A stretch of DNA of 64,000 nucleotides from Whitmania pigra (Eukaryota > Annelida > Clitellata > Hirudinida > Haemopidae): assembly GCA_021613335.1 (NCBI GenBank), contig JAJTWR010000159.1:811001-875000 (forward strand). The letters run 5' to 3'. The translations under genes were made by a program, and so were the position numbers. Within the stretch, counting starts at the first letter, position 1; each line of letters opens with the position of its first letter. The notes beneath the pieces are model-generated. The model was given only the letters and a program-made list of their open reading frames with translations. It was not told the origin of the DNA and searched no databases. Below are positions 12,593-24,219 of the stretch, piece after piece.

Positions 12593-15500
12593 TTAATTCA
12601 TAATAATATAAAGATCACTTCTAATTCCTTGAATAAGTTGCTAATATTTTATACACAGCCTATTGATGTAATATCTAGTAAGTAGTGGATCGAATGAATG
12701 TATGAATGAATGATCGAATGAGTTAAGTTACCTGAACGCCATGGGGCTTGTCAATGGAGGCAGCAACATTATCAAAGTACACTAATTCGACTTTCTGCTT
12801 AAACAAAGAACAGAAAATGTTTTAAATAATTAACTATTACCTTGAAACTTAGAAAGTTAACGTAGAGAATAATTACAAGTTGCAGCGAATTAGTAAACAT
12901 TTATGTATTGTCACGTCTCGGCATAAATCTAAAAATTAATCTATGTGCACTTCTGATATTCAAATCAAGCAAGTGATAAAAAAATTGTTTGAGTGCTAAA
13001 ATGCGGTCACGTATTATTAATAAATATTAATAATTAACAAATATTAATATTTGATAATATTAAATGATTTAATTTAAATCTCCTCAAGTTTACCTTTTTC
13101 AGTTTCCTCCTTTCAATCATCTTCCCTGCGCCATGAATAATCATCTGCAAGATGAGAAATCCCCAAAGGCTGACGAACACGCACAGCATCTTCCAGATGT
13201 GAGATTGATCGTGATCGTGACCTTGATCGTGGTCATGAGGATGATCATGGTCAAGATGATGCTTGTTTCCATGGTGATCGTGGCTCTGACTGCGAGATGG
13301 TGTAGGTGAATGGGAATGGAGTCCAAAAACCTGGAAATAGGAATTTATTTCTTGTAAAGTAGAAAAAGTTAAATTTAAAATACTAACTATCTTCCAAATG
13401 TTAAAAATTATAAATTAGTCTATCAATTTGGTGTTCCCAATTCAGGAACAATTGGTCAAACGTGAGAGGGGCAGTTGCCCGGGGTGCGTTTTTTCAAACT
13501 CTAACCGGCACCAGCCATGACTGATTAATATTCATAAGCGCACGCTATAATTGGTGGAGATCCTAAATGGGTCAGAGGCACATACGCAGATGTTTATTTG
13601 TGTCACAGGTTCCAAGTCCTAAAGCTCTGTTTGGTATTATCTCTCTAGTATTATTTGTCCATGTTTGCCGGAGCCGTTTTAGTGTATTTTAATAACTCAA
13701 TATTTGAGGTTTAGGGTTTGTTTGGGTTAGAGTTAGGGTTAATAATTTAACAATTTTAGGATTTGAGTTAGGGTTAGGTTAGGTGTCTACTTTTCTAATT
13801 AATATCAAATTAAGTGCATATTGCAATGACAGATATTAATGTTTAAACCAAAATATCTCCAAAACGACTGCTGCGGTATGAACCAATTTCAGATCTAAAC
13901 TAATCACTTGAGCGCTTACGAATGTTAACCACCGCGGCTGGTGTCGGTTAGGGTTTGAAAATACGTGCCTAGGGTCCTCCAATTTATTTGGGAGGGATTT
14001 GGGCTTAAAAAGATCTTTTTTGTTTTTCCATTATCAAATGGACGTAACTTAAAGACCGTGGCAGCTGTGCCTAGTGGTCCAAAATGTCTGAATTCTGCCT
14101 CGAGTTCAAGACAACATTTTGAATTCTTTAATATTTAAAAGCACTTGACAACTTGCCCTTGACGCATGCAAATCAACCTGAGAACAAGCATTAATGCTTA
14201 TTTGTATCTCCGTAATATTTCATCGTCATCGTAACCCTCGAGTTTCTTGAAATTGTGCTAAGTGCTTTTAAGCTTCAAGTTGAGAAAGTGTTGACAACGA
14301 TAAGAAATTTTTTTTTTTAATTAAAACTGAATAAAACATAATCTTTCGGCCTCAAATTGTTTTAACGACTTCGTTACTCCTTAAGGTAGATTAGCTTGAA
14401 AGTGAATCTAAATAGGGTTCAGAAGAAATGCTTTTCAATCGTTGTTGAAAGTATTTTTTGCCTTTAATTCATTCAGTTGCTATGCTCATTTGAATGAAAA
14501 AAGAGTGGTTTGTCACACAGACATTAAAGCTATTAACCATCTTCTTAAACAACTATAAATAAAATGCTGTGAAAAATAAATGTTAGGATATTTTTTTTTC
14601 ATGGTTCCATATATTTTATCCAATACTTTGATATGGAATGATGGACGTTGCCATTTTAACAACTGTTTTTAGTAGACTTTTCAAATTTAAACATTCTATT
14701 TCAAGACTTTACGTTTCAAAAGTTGAAATCGTAAACTAAAGGGATTCCTGTCGCTTATTGCAATTAATCTAATAACTATTTAATTGTTTCAAGTTTATGT
14801 AAACTTTGTAACCTTAACATAAATATTTCATTTAGAAATAAAATAAAATAAATTAATATTATCTCAGATGTTCTTAAGGTTGTAATTAAGATTCAGTGTC
14901 TCGATATTTTAAAGCATTGTTCCCATCGATTGAGTGGCATTAATTCTAAATCCATGTCGGAGTCAGTTCGTTCGATTACAGATCTCAAGTAGTGATGATG
15001 ACGATGACGACGACGACGACGACGATGATGATGATGATGACGACGCCGACGAAGACGACGATGATGATGAGGATGATGATGGGTTTGTCGATGATAAAAA
15101 CCTAAACTCACGACAGGCAGAAGGTGCAAGAGAGCATCTCCGCATAGTGAACCAACACAGAGCCCCAACATGACGGTGATGATGAACTTGTACGATGTGC
15201 TCTTCCTGAATGCAGCGATTGCCACAGAAACGAGTGGACAGATGCTCACAATGACAACTGCCAACGTTCCAAATCCATATTCTGCAGGAGAGGTTCAATA
15301 ACCGATAAGTGATAACGATGATGATGATGATTATCCTAGAGATGGTGATCGTGATGATGATTGCGAGTGACGGTATTTCATTTTATGAAGTGGACTGAAA
15401 TACATTAAATTCAACTTTTTCTAAAAAAAATTAATTGCGACTTGACTGATAAAAGATACAAAATAAGCTAATAATAACAATAAAAAAACATGAATCCTAC

Positions 15501-15636
15501 TTTGGAGATCGGTTGGTGTTGACCTTGTTTGCAAATGTTTCGCATTTGATTGGCTGTCACAAAGCTCCCTATAAATTTGGCAGAAGTTATGGGCTTCTGT
15601 TGTGTAGTTGGCCAGCATTTCAGGTGGTTCTGACAT
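10748..15636 (-). CDS. ZIP zinc transporter (SLC39 LIV-1 type, ZIP4/ZIP12-like), tandem copy 2
   Basis: 394 aa from eight exons: 15636..15501, 15281..15112, 13330..13094, 12794..12732, 12019..11929, 11741..11589, 11201..11011 and 10891..10748. All are in phase and match copy 1 exon for exon. The 45-residue leader ([18 protein letters not shown]...) has two cysteines and no obvious signal peptide. TM1 is [18 protein letters not shown]2 region [13 protein letters not shown]4 [13 protein letters not shown] and TM5 CHELPHEFG. The loop after TM2 differs from copy 1: it is a histidine-aspartate-rich metal-binding type stretch ([19 protein letters not shown]). The C-terminus is [14 protein letters not shown]. 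Introns are long and filled with microsatellites and a foldback element. Exons 6 and 7 are almost identical in DNA to those of copy 1. Confidence 0.92.
11812..11889 (+). repeat. AAT/AAC microsatellite in ZIP copy 2 intron 5
   Basis: Mixed (GAT)n, (AAT)n and (AAC)n array immediately before exon 5 (11929..12019). A long apparent reading frame across it is an artefact of the repeat. Confidence 0.9.
12046..12158 (+). repeat. ATC/GTC trinucleotide repeat in ZIP copy 2 intron 4
   Basis: Degenerate (CAT/CGT)n tract with short AGC and CCT interruptions. Noncoding, within the intron between exons 4 and 5. Confidence 0.85.
12472..12595 (+). repeat. (ATT)n microsatellite in ZIP copy 2 intron 4
   Basis: Pure ATT array, the opposite strand orientation from the other AAT arrays in the window. 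Confidence 0.95.
13471..13982. mobile_element. Foldback/MITE-like element in ZIP copy 2 intron 2
   Basis: About 510 bp with long imperfect inverted repeats at the ends. Left TTTTCAAACTCTAACCGGCA and right, inverted, TTTTCAAACCCTAACCGACA share 25 of 28 bases over the best core. Pairing continues inward (attAATATTCATAAGCGC against gttAACATTCGTAAGCGC) for roughly 110 bp per arm. The centre has TTAGGG-like strings (gagttagggtta, gagttagggttaggtta). There is no open frame, so it is non-autonomous. The family is not recognised and exact ends are uncertain by several bases. Confidence 0.7.
14991..15083 (+). repeat. GAT/GAC trinucleotide repeat in ZIP copy 2 intron 2
   Basis: Array of GAT and GAC triplets lying 25-30 bp inside the donor of exon 2. 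It produces apparent poly-Asp and poly-Ser/His frames on the two strands, none of them genic. Confidence 0.9.
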
Positions 15637-16340
15637 TTTGAGTTTTACTAAAAAATGATCATTATTGATCTTTTCATTGTTTACTATGATTATTAACAAG
15701 TTTTTATTAACCAACCCAATTTACCAAAACATTTACTTATTTATTAATCCAATCTTCTTAAACTCATTTAATTTTAGCTTTCAGAGAACTGATGCGATTG
15801 TGAGCAAAAATATCAGAATATAAACGTATTAATTTATATATTTTTAAATAAAAAGAATACAACGAATTAGTTTATATATTTTTAAATAAAAAGTTTTGCG
15901 TCACAACTTTCCATCCTCACTTTTAAACCAGCTTCCAAAGGAATCAATTGAAATGTATTTTTAAAATCTAATCGTTCAAAGCGATAAGTTAAATAAGTAA
16001 AAGCTCTCTTAAAAGATATTTTTGCAATAATTGAAACACCTTCATTGAAACAACTTTAAGTGAAGGATTCATTTTATACATCTATCTCATGAATATGCAT
16101 GAAGCTGCATTCCGCTATTCATTGAAGTGACCGTGATGTTTACGGAATGACTAACGTCAATGTTTAACTACGAACTTCACTCAAACTGATCACAAATTTG
16201 ACCGGATTTACGATTTAATTGAAATTTTGTTTTAAATTAAACAAATAACCATTCAGAAATTGTGCAATCGCTCACAGCATGAGATGATCGCTTTCATCGT
16301 GCAGCAAGTCAACGAGTGATATTCATGAAATGTTGTTCGC
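15637..16340. other. Spacer between ZIP copy 2 and the SHOX gene
   Basis: AT-rich DNA with a duplicated stretch of about 35 bp (aattagtttatatatttttaaataaaaag appears in near-identical form around 15828 and 15865). No gene is visible. Confidence 0.5.
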
Positions 16341-17520
16341 TTAGTAATTAAACTGGTGTAGAGCAGTGAATCCATTAGCCTCCGTGTATTCCTGCGCCTT
16401 CATGTGTTCTTGCGCCTTCATCCTCAAACACGCCAAACTCGACTGACGATCGACACTCCTGTGCAAGCTGCTGACGTGTACGATTGGCTGGAAGGATTTG
16501 TTGACGCCTTCAAGGACGTTGACAGGCGTTGGTCTTATGACTCCTGAACAGTTACAATTAGGAGCAGCTCTTTGAAATATTTCGTTTTTGCTACTCTCGC
16601 GAAATGGAAACTTAATCGGAATGGAGGCCATGTGGAAAGATGAAGATGATGATAATGTTGGTGACGATGTCGATAATGATGGTGGTGGTGATGATAGCGA
16701 TGCTCCTATAAGGTTATTCAGAATAAATGGGCTTGCAATTCCCGTTGCGAAAAATTGAAGAGATGTTTTGTGGAGGTGAGCGAAGAAGCTGGGAGAGCGA
16801 AAGGACAGGTTTGATTTGTCTCGATGTATCAAGTCCTCCACAAGTGGAGTTATTGGGTTGAGAACGTTGAATGGGAGACCTAAATTGATACAATATAACA
16901 TTAATTAATTATTATTACTTTATTTATTTATTAGAGGTTAATTATTATAACCACGTTTTTAACCTGGGAGGTTCCTGTTAAATGACATCTGCTTCCTCGC
17001 CTTGGCTCGACGATTTTGGAACCAAACCTTGTTGAATATGAAATTTCAATAATTGCTTATTTGCTTATTCGTTCATGCATTCAAAGTTTTTAATCTCTTA
17101 AATAAATTCTTCAGTGCTTGGTCTGTGTGCACTATGATCAAACATTGAATCTGTGACATTAAAAATGGATGCGATCCTTATTCTATTATTTGAAATTCCT
17201 CTCCATTTGAAACCTACCTGAATCCTTGCCTCTGAAAGACCGAGTTTGTTGCTGACATCTTCCCTCAGATATGCATCAGGATAGTGAGTGTCTCTGAAGA
17301 GTTTTTCCAGTTCATCCAGTTGGTCTGAGGTGAAGTTGGTTCGACTCCTCCTCTGTTTCATCCTGCGACACTCACCTGATGATGCTGATGATGTTGATAA
17401 CGAAGATGCAGTTGATGATGATGATGATAATGATGATGGGTCATCGTGCTTTTGTTGTACGTTGTCTGTACACATATCTGCTTGATTGGGTATGGCATAA
17501 TTAGAATTTTCATTAACCAT
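16341..17520 (-). CDS. shox: SHOX-type paired-like homeobox transcription factor
   Basis: 301 aa in three exons: 17520..17218, 17027..16964 and 16879..16341, phases 0 and 1. The homeodomain (about residues 60-119) begins [19 protein letters not shown] and contains [18 protein letters not shown] and [13 protein letters not shown]. The combination NFTxxQLxELE, THYPDA and GLSEAR is that of SHOX/SHOX2. Position 50 is Q, as in that class. The intron between ARIQ and VWFQ is the classical paired-class site. A serine-rich low-complexity segment precedes the homeodomain and another follows it. Near the C-terminus [13 protein letters not shown] matches the OAR motif (SSIADLRLKARKH in SHOX), with about 20 additional residues after it. 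It should be a nuclear DNA-binding regulator. The start ATG (MVNENSNY) is the first in frame. Confidence 0.88.
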
Positions 17521-19527
17521 TTTGACATTTAATTAATAATTACTTTAATGACATAACTTTCAAAATTAAATTTTTTATGCTTAATATGGGTTAGCAGCTT
17601 ATCTTAAAAGGCCTTTTATAGGAATTTCCATCTTCAACGGATGCGGATGCTGAGAAATTGACCAATCCCGAGAGGAGTCTCAATGGAATCGTCCAATAAG
17701 AAATCGAACATGGACAGCCTCTTGTTGGTAGTTTTTGAATTCTTTTCACCGAATTACTATTGTAATTAAGTCTAATACTGAATGTTATCGTTTGGTCTCT
17801 TTAGGGATGCTGCATTTATTAAAGAATGATTGTAATATGGCATCAATAAAAACAAATGAAATATTTAGTGTTATTTGCTGTTGTGGAAGGCGATACTCAA
17901 ATCTATTACAGCTTTCATGACTACGCCTGAATTCCGTCAATTAAAAGATCTCCTGTCAGAAGATTAAATAAAGCCCTCCTTATCAGACGTGGTGAGAATT
18001 GTTGAAACATCTCCAAGAAATTGTGATTAAAAGACGAACGAAGTCGTGCGGATTCCTCGGGCTACGAAGAGGAATTAGCTCAATTTGTGATGTAATTAAT
18101 GACTTTGATTAATGCAATAATCCTCCTCTCCTTAAGGTGGCACCGAATGTCAACCAATTAAGCAGGAATACTCAGCCGGTGAAAATTTTCTCTTGATTCA
18201 TTGAATATTTTGTCACTTTAGGAACATTAAAGAATTATCGTTTTTTCCATAATTTATCGTGCTTAAGATCAAAATCTGTACGATGTTGAAACTCAACCAT
18301 GGAATCTAAATATTTCCTGTCAATCACAAATTTGATGCATTTGTCCACTTTATCGTAGGAATTTGTTTTGATTTCGCCCACTTAAATTCTCTTTTGTTCA
18401 TTAAATGATGTCAGAAGACCTCAGTGTTTTCCAATTGGAAATTTAATTCAAAAATCAAAAGTCAACGCTAGTTTGTCTTAAGTATAGTTCGTTAGATGTT
18501 GTATCTATCTGTCTGAAGTATCCATACTAAGCAATTTTGCGATTGTGGACCTCAATTGCAGATGGAAAATGTGAAAAGCGGAGTCAATTAAATAGTTAAA
18601 TAAAATAAGGGAAATAATTTATTAATATTTTAATACACCTACTATTACATTAATACATATCTTTTCCTTTCCATAACTAACACCGATCATCTAAATCATT
18701 TTAGTTATGCAACGGAATTTAAATATATGGTAATGGGTTGCATTACATTCTAAGATCGTCGAGAGCAATTTCCAGAGAGTATCCGACGGCAATGTCTGCA
18801 TGAAATAATACATTCACTTCGACTAAACTGAGACAACTTGCTGGCTTTTCTCTCATTAAAAGTCAGGATAGTTCATTGTCTTCCTCTCTCCCCCTCTCCA
18901 ACCCTCTAAACGTCGCCTTAATATTAGTAGCACTAATTAACTATCAATTAAAAATAATTATTTCAGTCGAAATGACCCAAATATGACAATTAAACGGTGA
19001 CCAGACTGTTGCTCAAATGGCGATAACTCACATGGCGATTGCTCAAATGGCAGTTGCGCACATGGGCCGTGTAACCTGAGCTCGCACCGCGAAGCGAACA
19101 TAACCAGGATACAAGAACCATACAAAACAACTCAATGCACACCCGCTGCAAGAATCGACATCAAGTCATCCGATTCTTAAACTTCACATCCGCATCTCAA
19201 TGCTTCAGTCAACTATCGTCAAAACCAATTCGCAGCTCCCAACCTCAACAATTCAAGCCTGGTTCCGAACCTGAAGGCGTTAATCTCAGAACTCATCAAA
19301 TACAGAGTCGCACCCGCAGTCCAATTCCCATAAAACTGAACTCCACAAAACCAATTCTTATTCCATTCCCTCATTGCCAAGCAATCATTCTTCAAAACCG
19401 CTCTATAGAATTATTGCTACAACACCAGATCCGAGCAATCGATGACAAATAAACCATTTATATCAAAATCTAGCAATTAACTGATAATAGAATCAACAGA
19501 ATCTGATTGCCTTTAATTAACTCGTAC
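17521..19527. other. Upstream region of shox and 3' flank of ligase
   Basis: Two kilobases without a credible gene. It contains a short four-unit repeat at 19010-19070 and a weak copy of the SINE-tail motif (ttatgcaacgga) near 18706. Regulatory elements of shox may lie here but none can be named. Confidence 0.45.
19010..19070 (+). repeat. Four tandem degenerate 15-mers
   Basis: Units of the form TGCTCAAATGGCGAT, aACTCACATGGCGAT, TGCTCAAATGGCAGT and TGCGCACATGGGCCGT. The phase of 15 means a plus-strand frame reads a five-residue repeat (QMAIT, HMAIA, QMAVA, HMGRV) before a stop. No gene can be built around it. Confidence 0.7.
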
Positions 19528-22500
19528 TCAATACATGTCTTCATCATCACTTTTATTCTTTGTTTGTCCTGCAATTTGATCCTGCGACATGTACATGGTT
19601 GCTAACTGAAAAAAAAAGTTAGATGGAAAACATAGCAAAAGCAATCATTTTCCTAAACAAGAGAATCAAACTTGATTGCTGCTTGTCGCTTCATCTGGTT
19701 TCTTATCCTCGCGAATCCTCAGAAAACGAGGAAACCTCAGAGAAATACCTTTCTCTGCGTCAACCTTCATAAAAGGAGTTAAAAATCAGTCTCTCTCTTA
19801 ATAACCACAATAATAACATTTTTCCTTAACAGAAATATTAGCTGTCAAGAATAAACAAAATAAAATTCTAGAGCCTACCAGGCCAATGGCTGCCTTGTGT
19901 ACAGGAGACAAGGAGAGATCAGCAGCTTTGACCTCCCAGACTTGGACAGCATCAAACCATTTGTCAGGACAGTGGCTGGAATCAAATCTGTAGTAGTTCT
20001 TTGGCTTGTCAATGACATGATTTTTTAGGAAATCAAAGTGTTTATCCAAGTCTGCATCTGTAAATCCTGTGCCAATCTGAACATTAAAAAAGCCAGATAT
20101 AAAAAGTTACTCAATGCAAATACATCTTAATTTATGATTATGATAACCTTGCATATGGTCTGATATTCTTCATTTTCAGGATCGTAACATGCCAGCAAGA
20201 ATCCTCCAAATTTTCCTGTTCTTTTGCCAGTTCCGTGGAAGCCTCCGACCACAACAAGATCAACGGTGTCTCCGATCCCCTCCAAGTAATCCTTCTTCAA
20301 CTTTGAGTACAAATTCAATTATATGTCACATTGTTAGCAATGAATTTTTATCTCAATACAATCAGTTCACTAACTTTGAGCCAGTTGTGTGATCTCTTTG
20401 CAATTTCATAAGTGGCTTCCTCATCGAGAGTCTTCACCATGAGCCCCTCGCAACTGCCTTTTATGGATTCTTCCAGAAATTCAGCAATATCTTCAGTGTT
20501 ACCAGACACCATTGATTTTGCAAACATAAACTCTCCTAAACACATAAATTATTCCACTGAAGTCACACTAACATCTACTTTACAGAAAAAGAATTCACGA
20601 ATTGAACAACCTTCAACTTCAGCAAACATTTCATAAAGGAGATCCCTCCTCCTCCTGAGTGGAGTTCTCACAAGGGATTCCCCATTCAGATACAAAAGAT
20701 CGAAGGCATAAATGCACACTTGAACCTTTATGTCTTGTGAATCGGCATCCTACATATCAGCAGTTAAGATGTTTATAATGGCCTCAATAAAAGAGAAGCT
20801 AGTCTAAGAATCATTTTTATATGCTTAAGCTCTGAAGTTATTAAGGTTTCAATAGAACTTATAACAAGACCTTGAAAAAAAAACAGGCTGAGAAACAACA
20901 TTGCAAACTACCTTTCTTTTTCTTGTGCTGAGCACTTGGAATGGTAAGATATGTTTGTTCACAGAGTCCCAAGCAACTACCTCGGCATCGATGATGGCAG
21001 ACGTAACTTTTCCTTCTGCATTTGCACTTCCAGTAATGCGAGAGGTGACGTCCGGATATTTGGACGTGTTGTTCTCCTGGTTGCGGCTGAATATCAGAAC
21101 TTTCCCATCTTCGAGCAGATGTATCTGTGAATGTATCAATATAACCGAATTGATAAGTTCAAATCCAAAAAAGCAAACAAACCAACCTGTGCTCTTTCTC
21201 CATCGTACTTGTACTCACAAACAAATTCGGATTTCTCAAATTTTGCCAGAACTTCATGAATTCCTTTTGTCGGGTGAGCCAGCATGGGCTTCAGGGGTAT
21301 TCCTGGTGATTAGATTTAAGGATAGTGAATTTATCATCATAATCGATATTATAAATAACATTTAACCTGGGGTGAGCTTGCAATGCAAAGAGAGCTCATT
21401 AAATGGATGCTGAAGAAGCAGTGGGAGGATCTTATCATAGTTTGGGCATTCACTGTTTAATATCAATGAGATAAATTTAATTAAAAAAATAATCAGCCAT
21501 ATATTGATAGAAATTCAATAATCGTGCCTAATTTAATGAATTAAAAATAAATAAATTTGTAACTAACTTAAATGAATTATAAAAAATAAATTTGTAACTA
21601 ACTTAAATGAATTATAAAAAATAAATTTGTAACTACCAATAAGAAGTCTTGAGAATCAAAGCAGCTTCATCAACTTTTTTCTTTAGACTTTCCTTTGACA
21701 ATTTCTCTGAAATAAAATCAACATGAAATGGAAATAGATCAATAACATAACATAACAATAACATTTTATTTATAGTGGTTTAAGAAGACTAACAAACCAC
21801 TGTGTGAACAAAAATAATTTCTGATCATTAGTCAATTAAAGTCAAATGCACCAACTATCGCCAGAGTTCTGCACGACGACAAATGCCTGAGCGATGGACT
21901 GAAGAACCGACAACTCGGCCATTCCTATCCTCAACTTTCCGTTCAACGAGCGCACGAGGTACTTGGCTTCCGGTCCTTGGCACAAAACAAACATGGACTT
22001 GATTTTGTCGGTTTTTTTCGTCATGGACTTGGATTACAAAGCAAACAATGAGTGCTTAATGGAAGAATGAATTCTTAATTCAATTGACTTCTCACAGAAC
22101 GACCGGTAATTAGCGCGACCTCTTTGAGATTTATAAACACCGATGCCACAGTCAACCTTCCTGTGGCAAACATGGTTCTCTGCGTCGACCTGCAAGTCTG
22201 CAACGAGGATTATGGATTTATTGGTAGTCCCAAGAAAACCTGTTTAAATTACCTACCTCTGCTACAATACCAATGTCCCCTTTCTTTTCAACATCCGATT
22301 TTATCTGCTCCATAGATCTTCCTGAAATTAATTAACTTTCAATTAATATTACAAAGTTGTCTTCAATCAATAAGCTTCAATCAATAATCAATAAGTTTGA
22401 ACCTGTAGCCTGCGAAACAACTTTCATCAGCAGGTTCTCTCCGATACCCAACTCGATGCCCTCGTAAGCAGGCGCGAGCTTGTTGAGACACAAATACACG

Positions 22501-24219
22501 CACGATACCAAATCGTCAGGAGACAGAACTATCACAGAGCTCAAGAAATTGCTTAGAATCTCAATAGATTTCAGCCTAGGAATTAAAAATGAAATTGAAA
22601 GTTAACGACTTAAAGAAATAACACGTTGCATTAAAAAGAATAATCCTCCAAATGTAGGCACCAACCTGGCTGAAACCTTTTCAATTTCTTCAAAGGTTTT
22701 TGCAAGTGCAATGTATGGAACCCTGATTAAGTTGAAATATTGATGACGAGCAATTTTGAAAACAACTCACTCAAAAATGTAAACATACTTTTGCCCTTTC
22801 GCCCAACAGGCGTTTTCAACAGGATCGTAGTCCTCCAGTGCAGGATTGTACGATGATCCGTTACGTTCACTGAAAAATAATTAATAAAGAAACAATTAAA
22901 AACACGAACATTTACATAAAAACAATAATCAGCCACAAGATGAACAATTTAAGATAAACACAAATGACTGCCAGCTAAACTTACCTTGAATTTGAGACTG
23001 CCTTATCAGCTGAACCAGCATCAATCTTTTTCAAGTTTGGCTTCAGAGGGGCTTAAGAAACAAGATGGTTACACTGACGGCCAGAAAATGTTAAATGCAA
23101 CAACATGCCGAAGACATAGCAATTGCAGCTCACCAAAGAAACTATGCATAGTTGATTTGCTTTCTTCTACATTGCAACCCTTATTCGCTGTTTCAGCCTC
23201 CTTCTTAGGACTTGTTATCATTGGAGGTTCGTCAAACAAACTCTTTGCAGGACTTTCAGGTTCGTGTTTGACACTCTTTGAATTAAATGCATTACTAGCT
23301 TCTGCTTTTAATGAATGAAAATTATCCTTTTCTTTCTCCACTGTTTTTCTCCTTGGTGCTGTCAAGTAATGAAATTAAAAACAAATCTTTCAAGAATCAA
23401 AAAGGTCGCATTTTTATTTTCACCAGTTTTTCGAAGAGGTATTGTGTTCTTTATATCTTCATCTTTTGGCAAACTTGCAAATGCCTGTAAATGAGTTGTT
23501 TTGTTGATGAGTGTTTAAAATATGTTTGAATTGATGAAACTTTTTTAAAGGATATAAATAACAATGTCATTGTAATGATGAAATGCATATGAAAGATATA
23601 ACTCGCAATGTGGTCGGATTCAACTTCTTCTGTCCCTTCGGATTCATCCCTCTGACAGTCATCATCATCATCACTTTCAATGATTGTCTTCCTGATCTTA
23701 ATTGGTTTGCAAACATCATCATCATCATCATCCTCACCCTCCTTTTTTCTCTTCAGATCTTTATTTTCACTGCACAACAAATATTTAACAAATCATAGAT
23801 TCATGTGACAATGTAATAAATAATTCAGCAATTTCATGTCCAATTTCATCGTCAAGTCAATATCACAAAAAATTGAAAATTAGTGACCTTTTGTCCACAA
23901 ATCTTTCAGCTGAATTCTTGGGAAGAAAGTAGGACCTGTCATTGATTAATTAGTGCAGATATTCACAACTTATACCCATTACATAATTTCAGAATATTAG
24001 AGTAAGTAGGTTCCATTTTGCCTCTTAATGCTTAACCAGTCCAAAACACTACGACTTATATCACAAATAATAAGTTTTTTCACTCATTAAAAGCAAATTC
24101 TTAAATATTTTCGTTCTATAAAAAATATTCCTGCTAGGAGATCTCTGCATCGCTTAATTTGTGAAGCAAAATGATGAAGACAAACAAATTTAATCATACC
24201 CGATAAGCCTCTGAGACAT
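19528..24219 (-). CDS. lig1: DNA ligase 1 (ATP-dependent), complete
   Basis: Seals nicks in replication and repair (Okazaki fragments, long-patch BER) in the nucleus. About 22 exons and roughly 850 aa (human 919). Exon 1 (24219..24200) plus exon 2 (23935..23888) read [19 protein letters not shown], a PIP box (QxxIxxYF) that binds PCNA. This fixes the start. A disordered acidic/lysine region follows (23.4-23.8 kb), then the DNA-binding domain ([31 protein letters not shown]). The adenylation domain has the active-site lysine in [10 protein letters not shown] (about 21190-21225), [14 protein letters not shown] and [10 protein letters not shown]. Later motifs are [23 protein letters not shown] and [17 protein letters not shown]. 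The OB-fold part ends [21 protein letters not shown] and KSDDEDMY at the stop. One junction (exon 3 to 4, near 23607) lacks a clean GT donor and may use GC-AG. Confidence 0.96.
21551..21636 (+). repeat. 35-bp tandem repeat in a lig1 intron
   Basis: The unit ataaatttgtaactaactta plus about 15 bp recurs at 21551, 21586 and 21621 (the last partial) with essentially no changes, implying a recent local duplication. Confidence 0.85.

Noticed and set aside
14934..15298. Poly-Asp, poly-Ser and His/Arg-rich frames
   Set aside because: They arise from the GAT/GAC repeat in ZIP copy 2 intron 2. The real exon there is 15281..15112 in another frame context.
19135..19452. 105-aa plus-strand frame rich in P, S and Q
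   Set aside because: No domain, no codon-level signal and no splice context. It lies in the ligase 3' flank.
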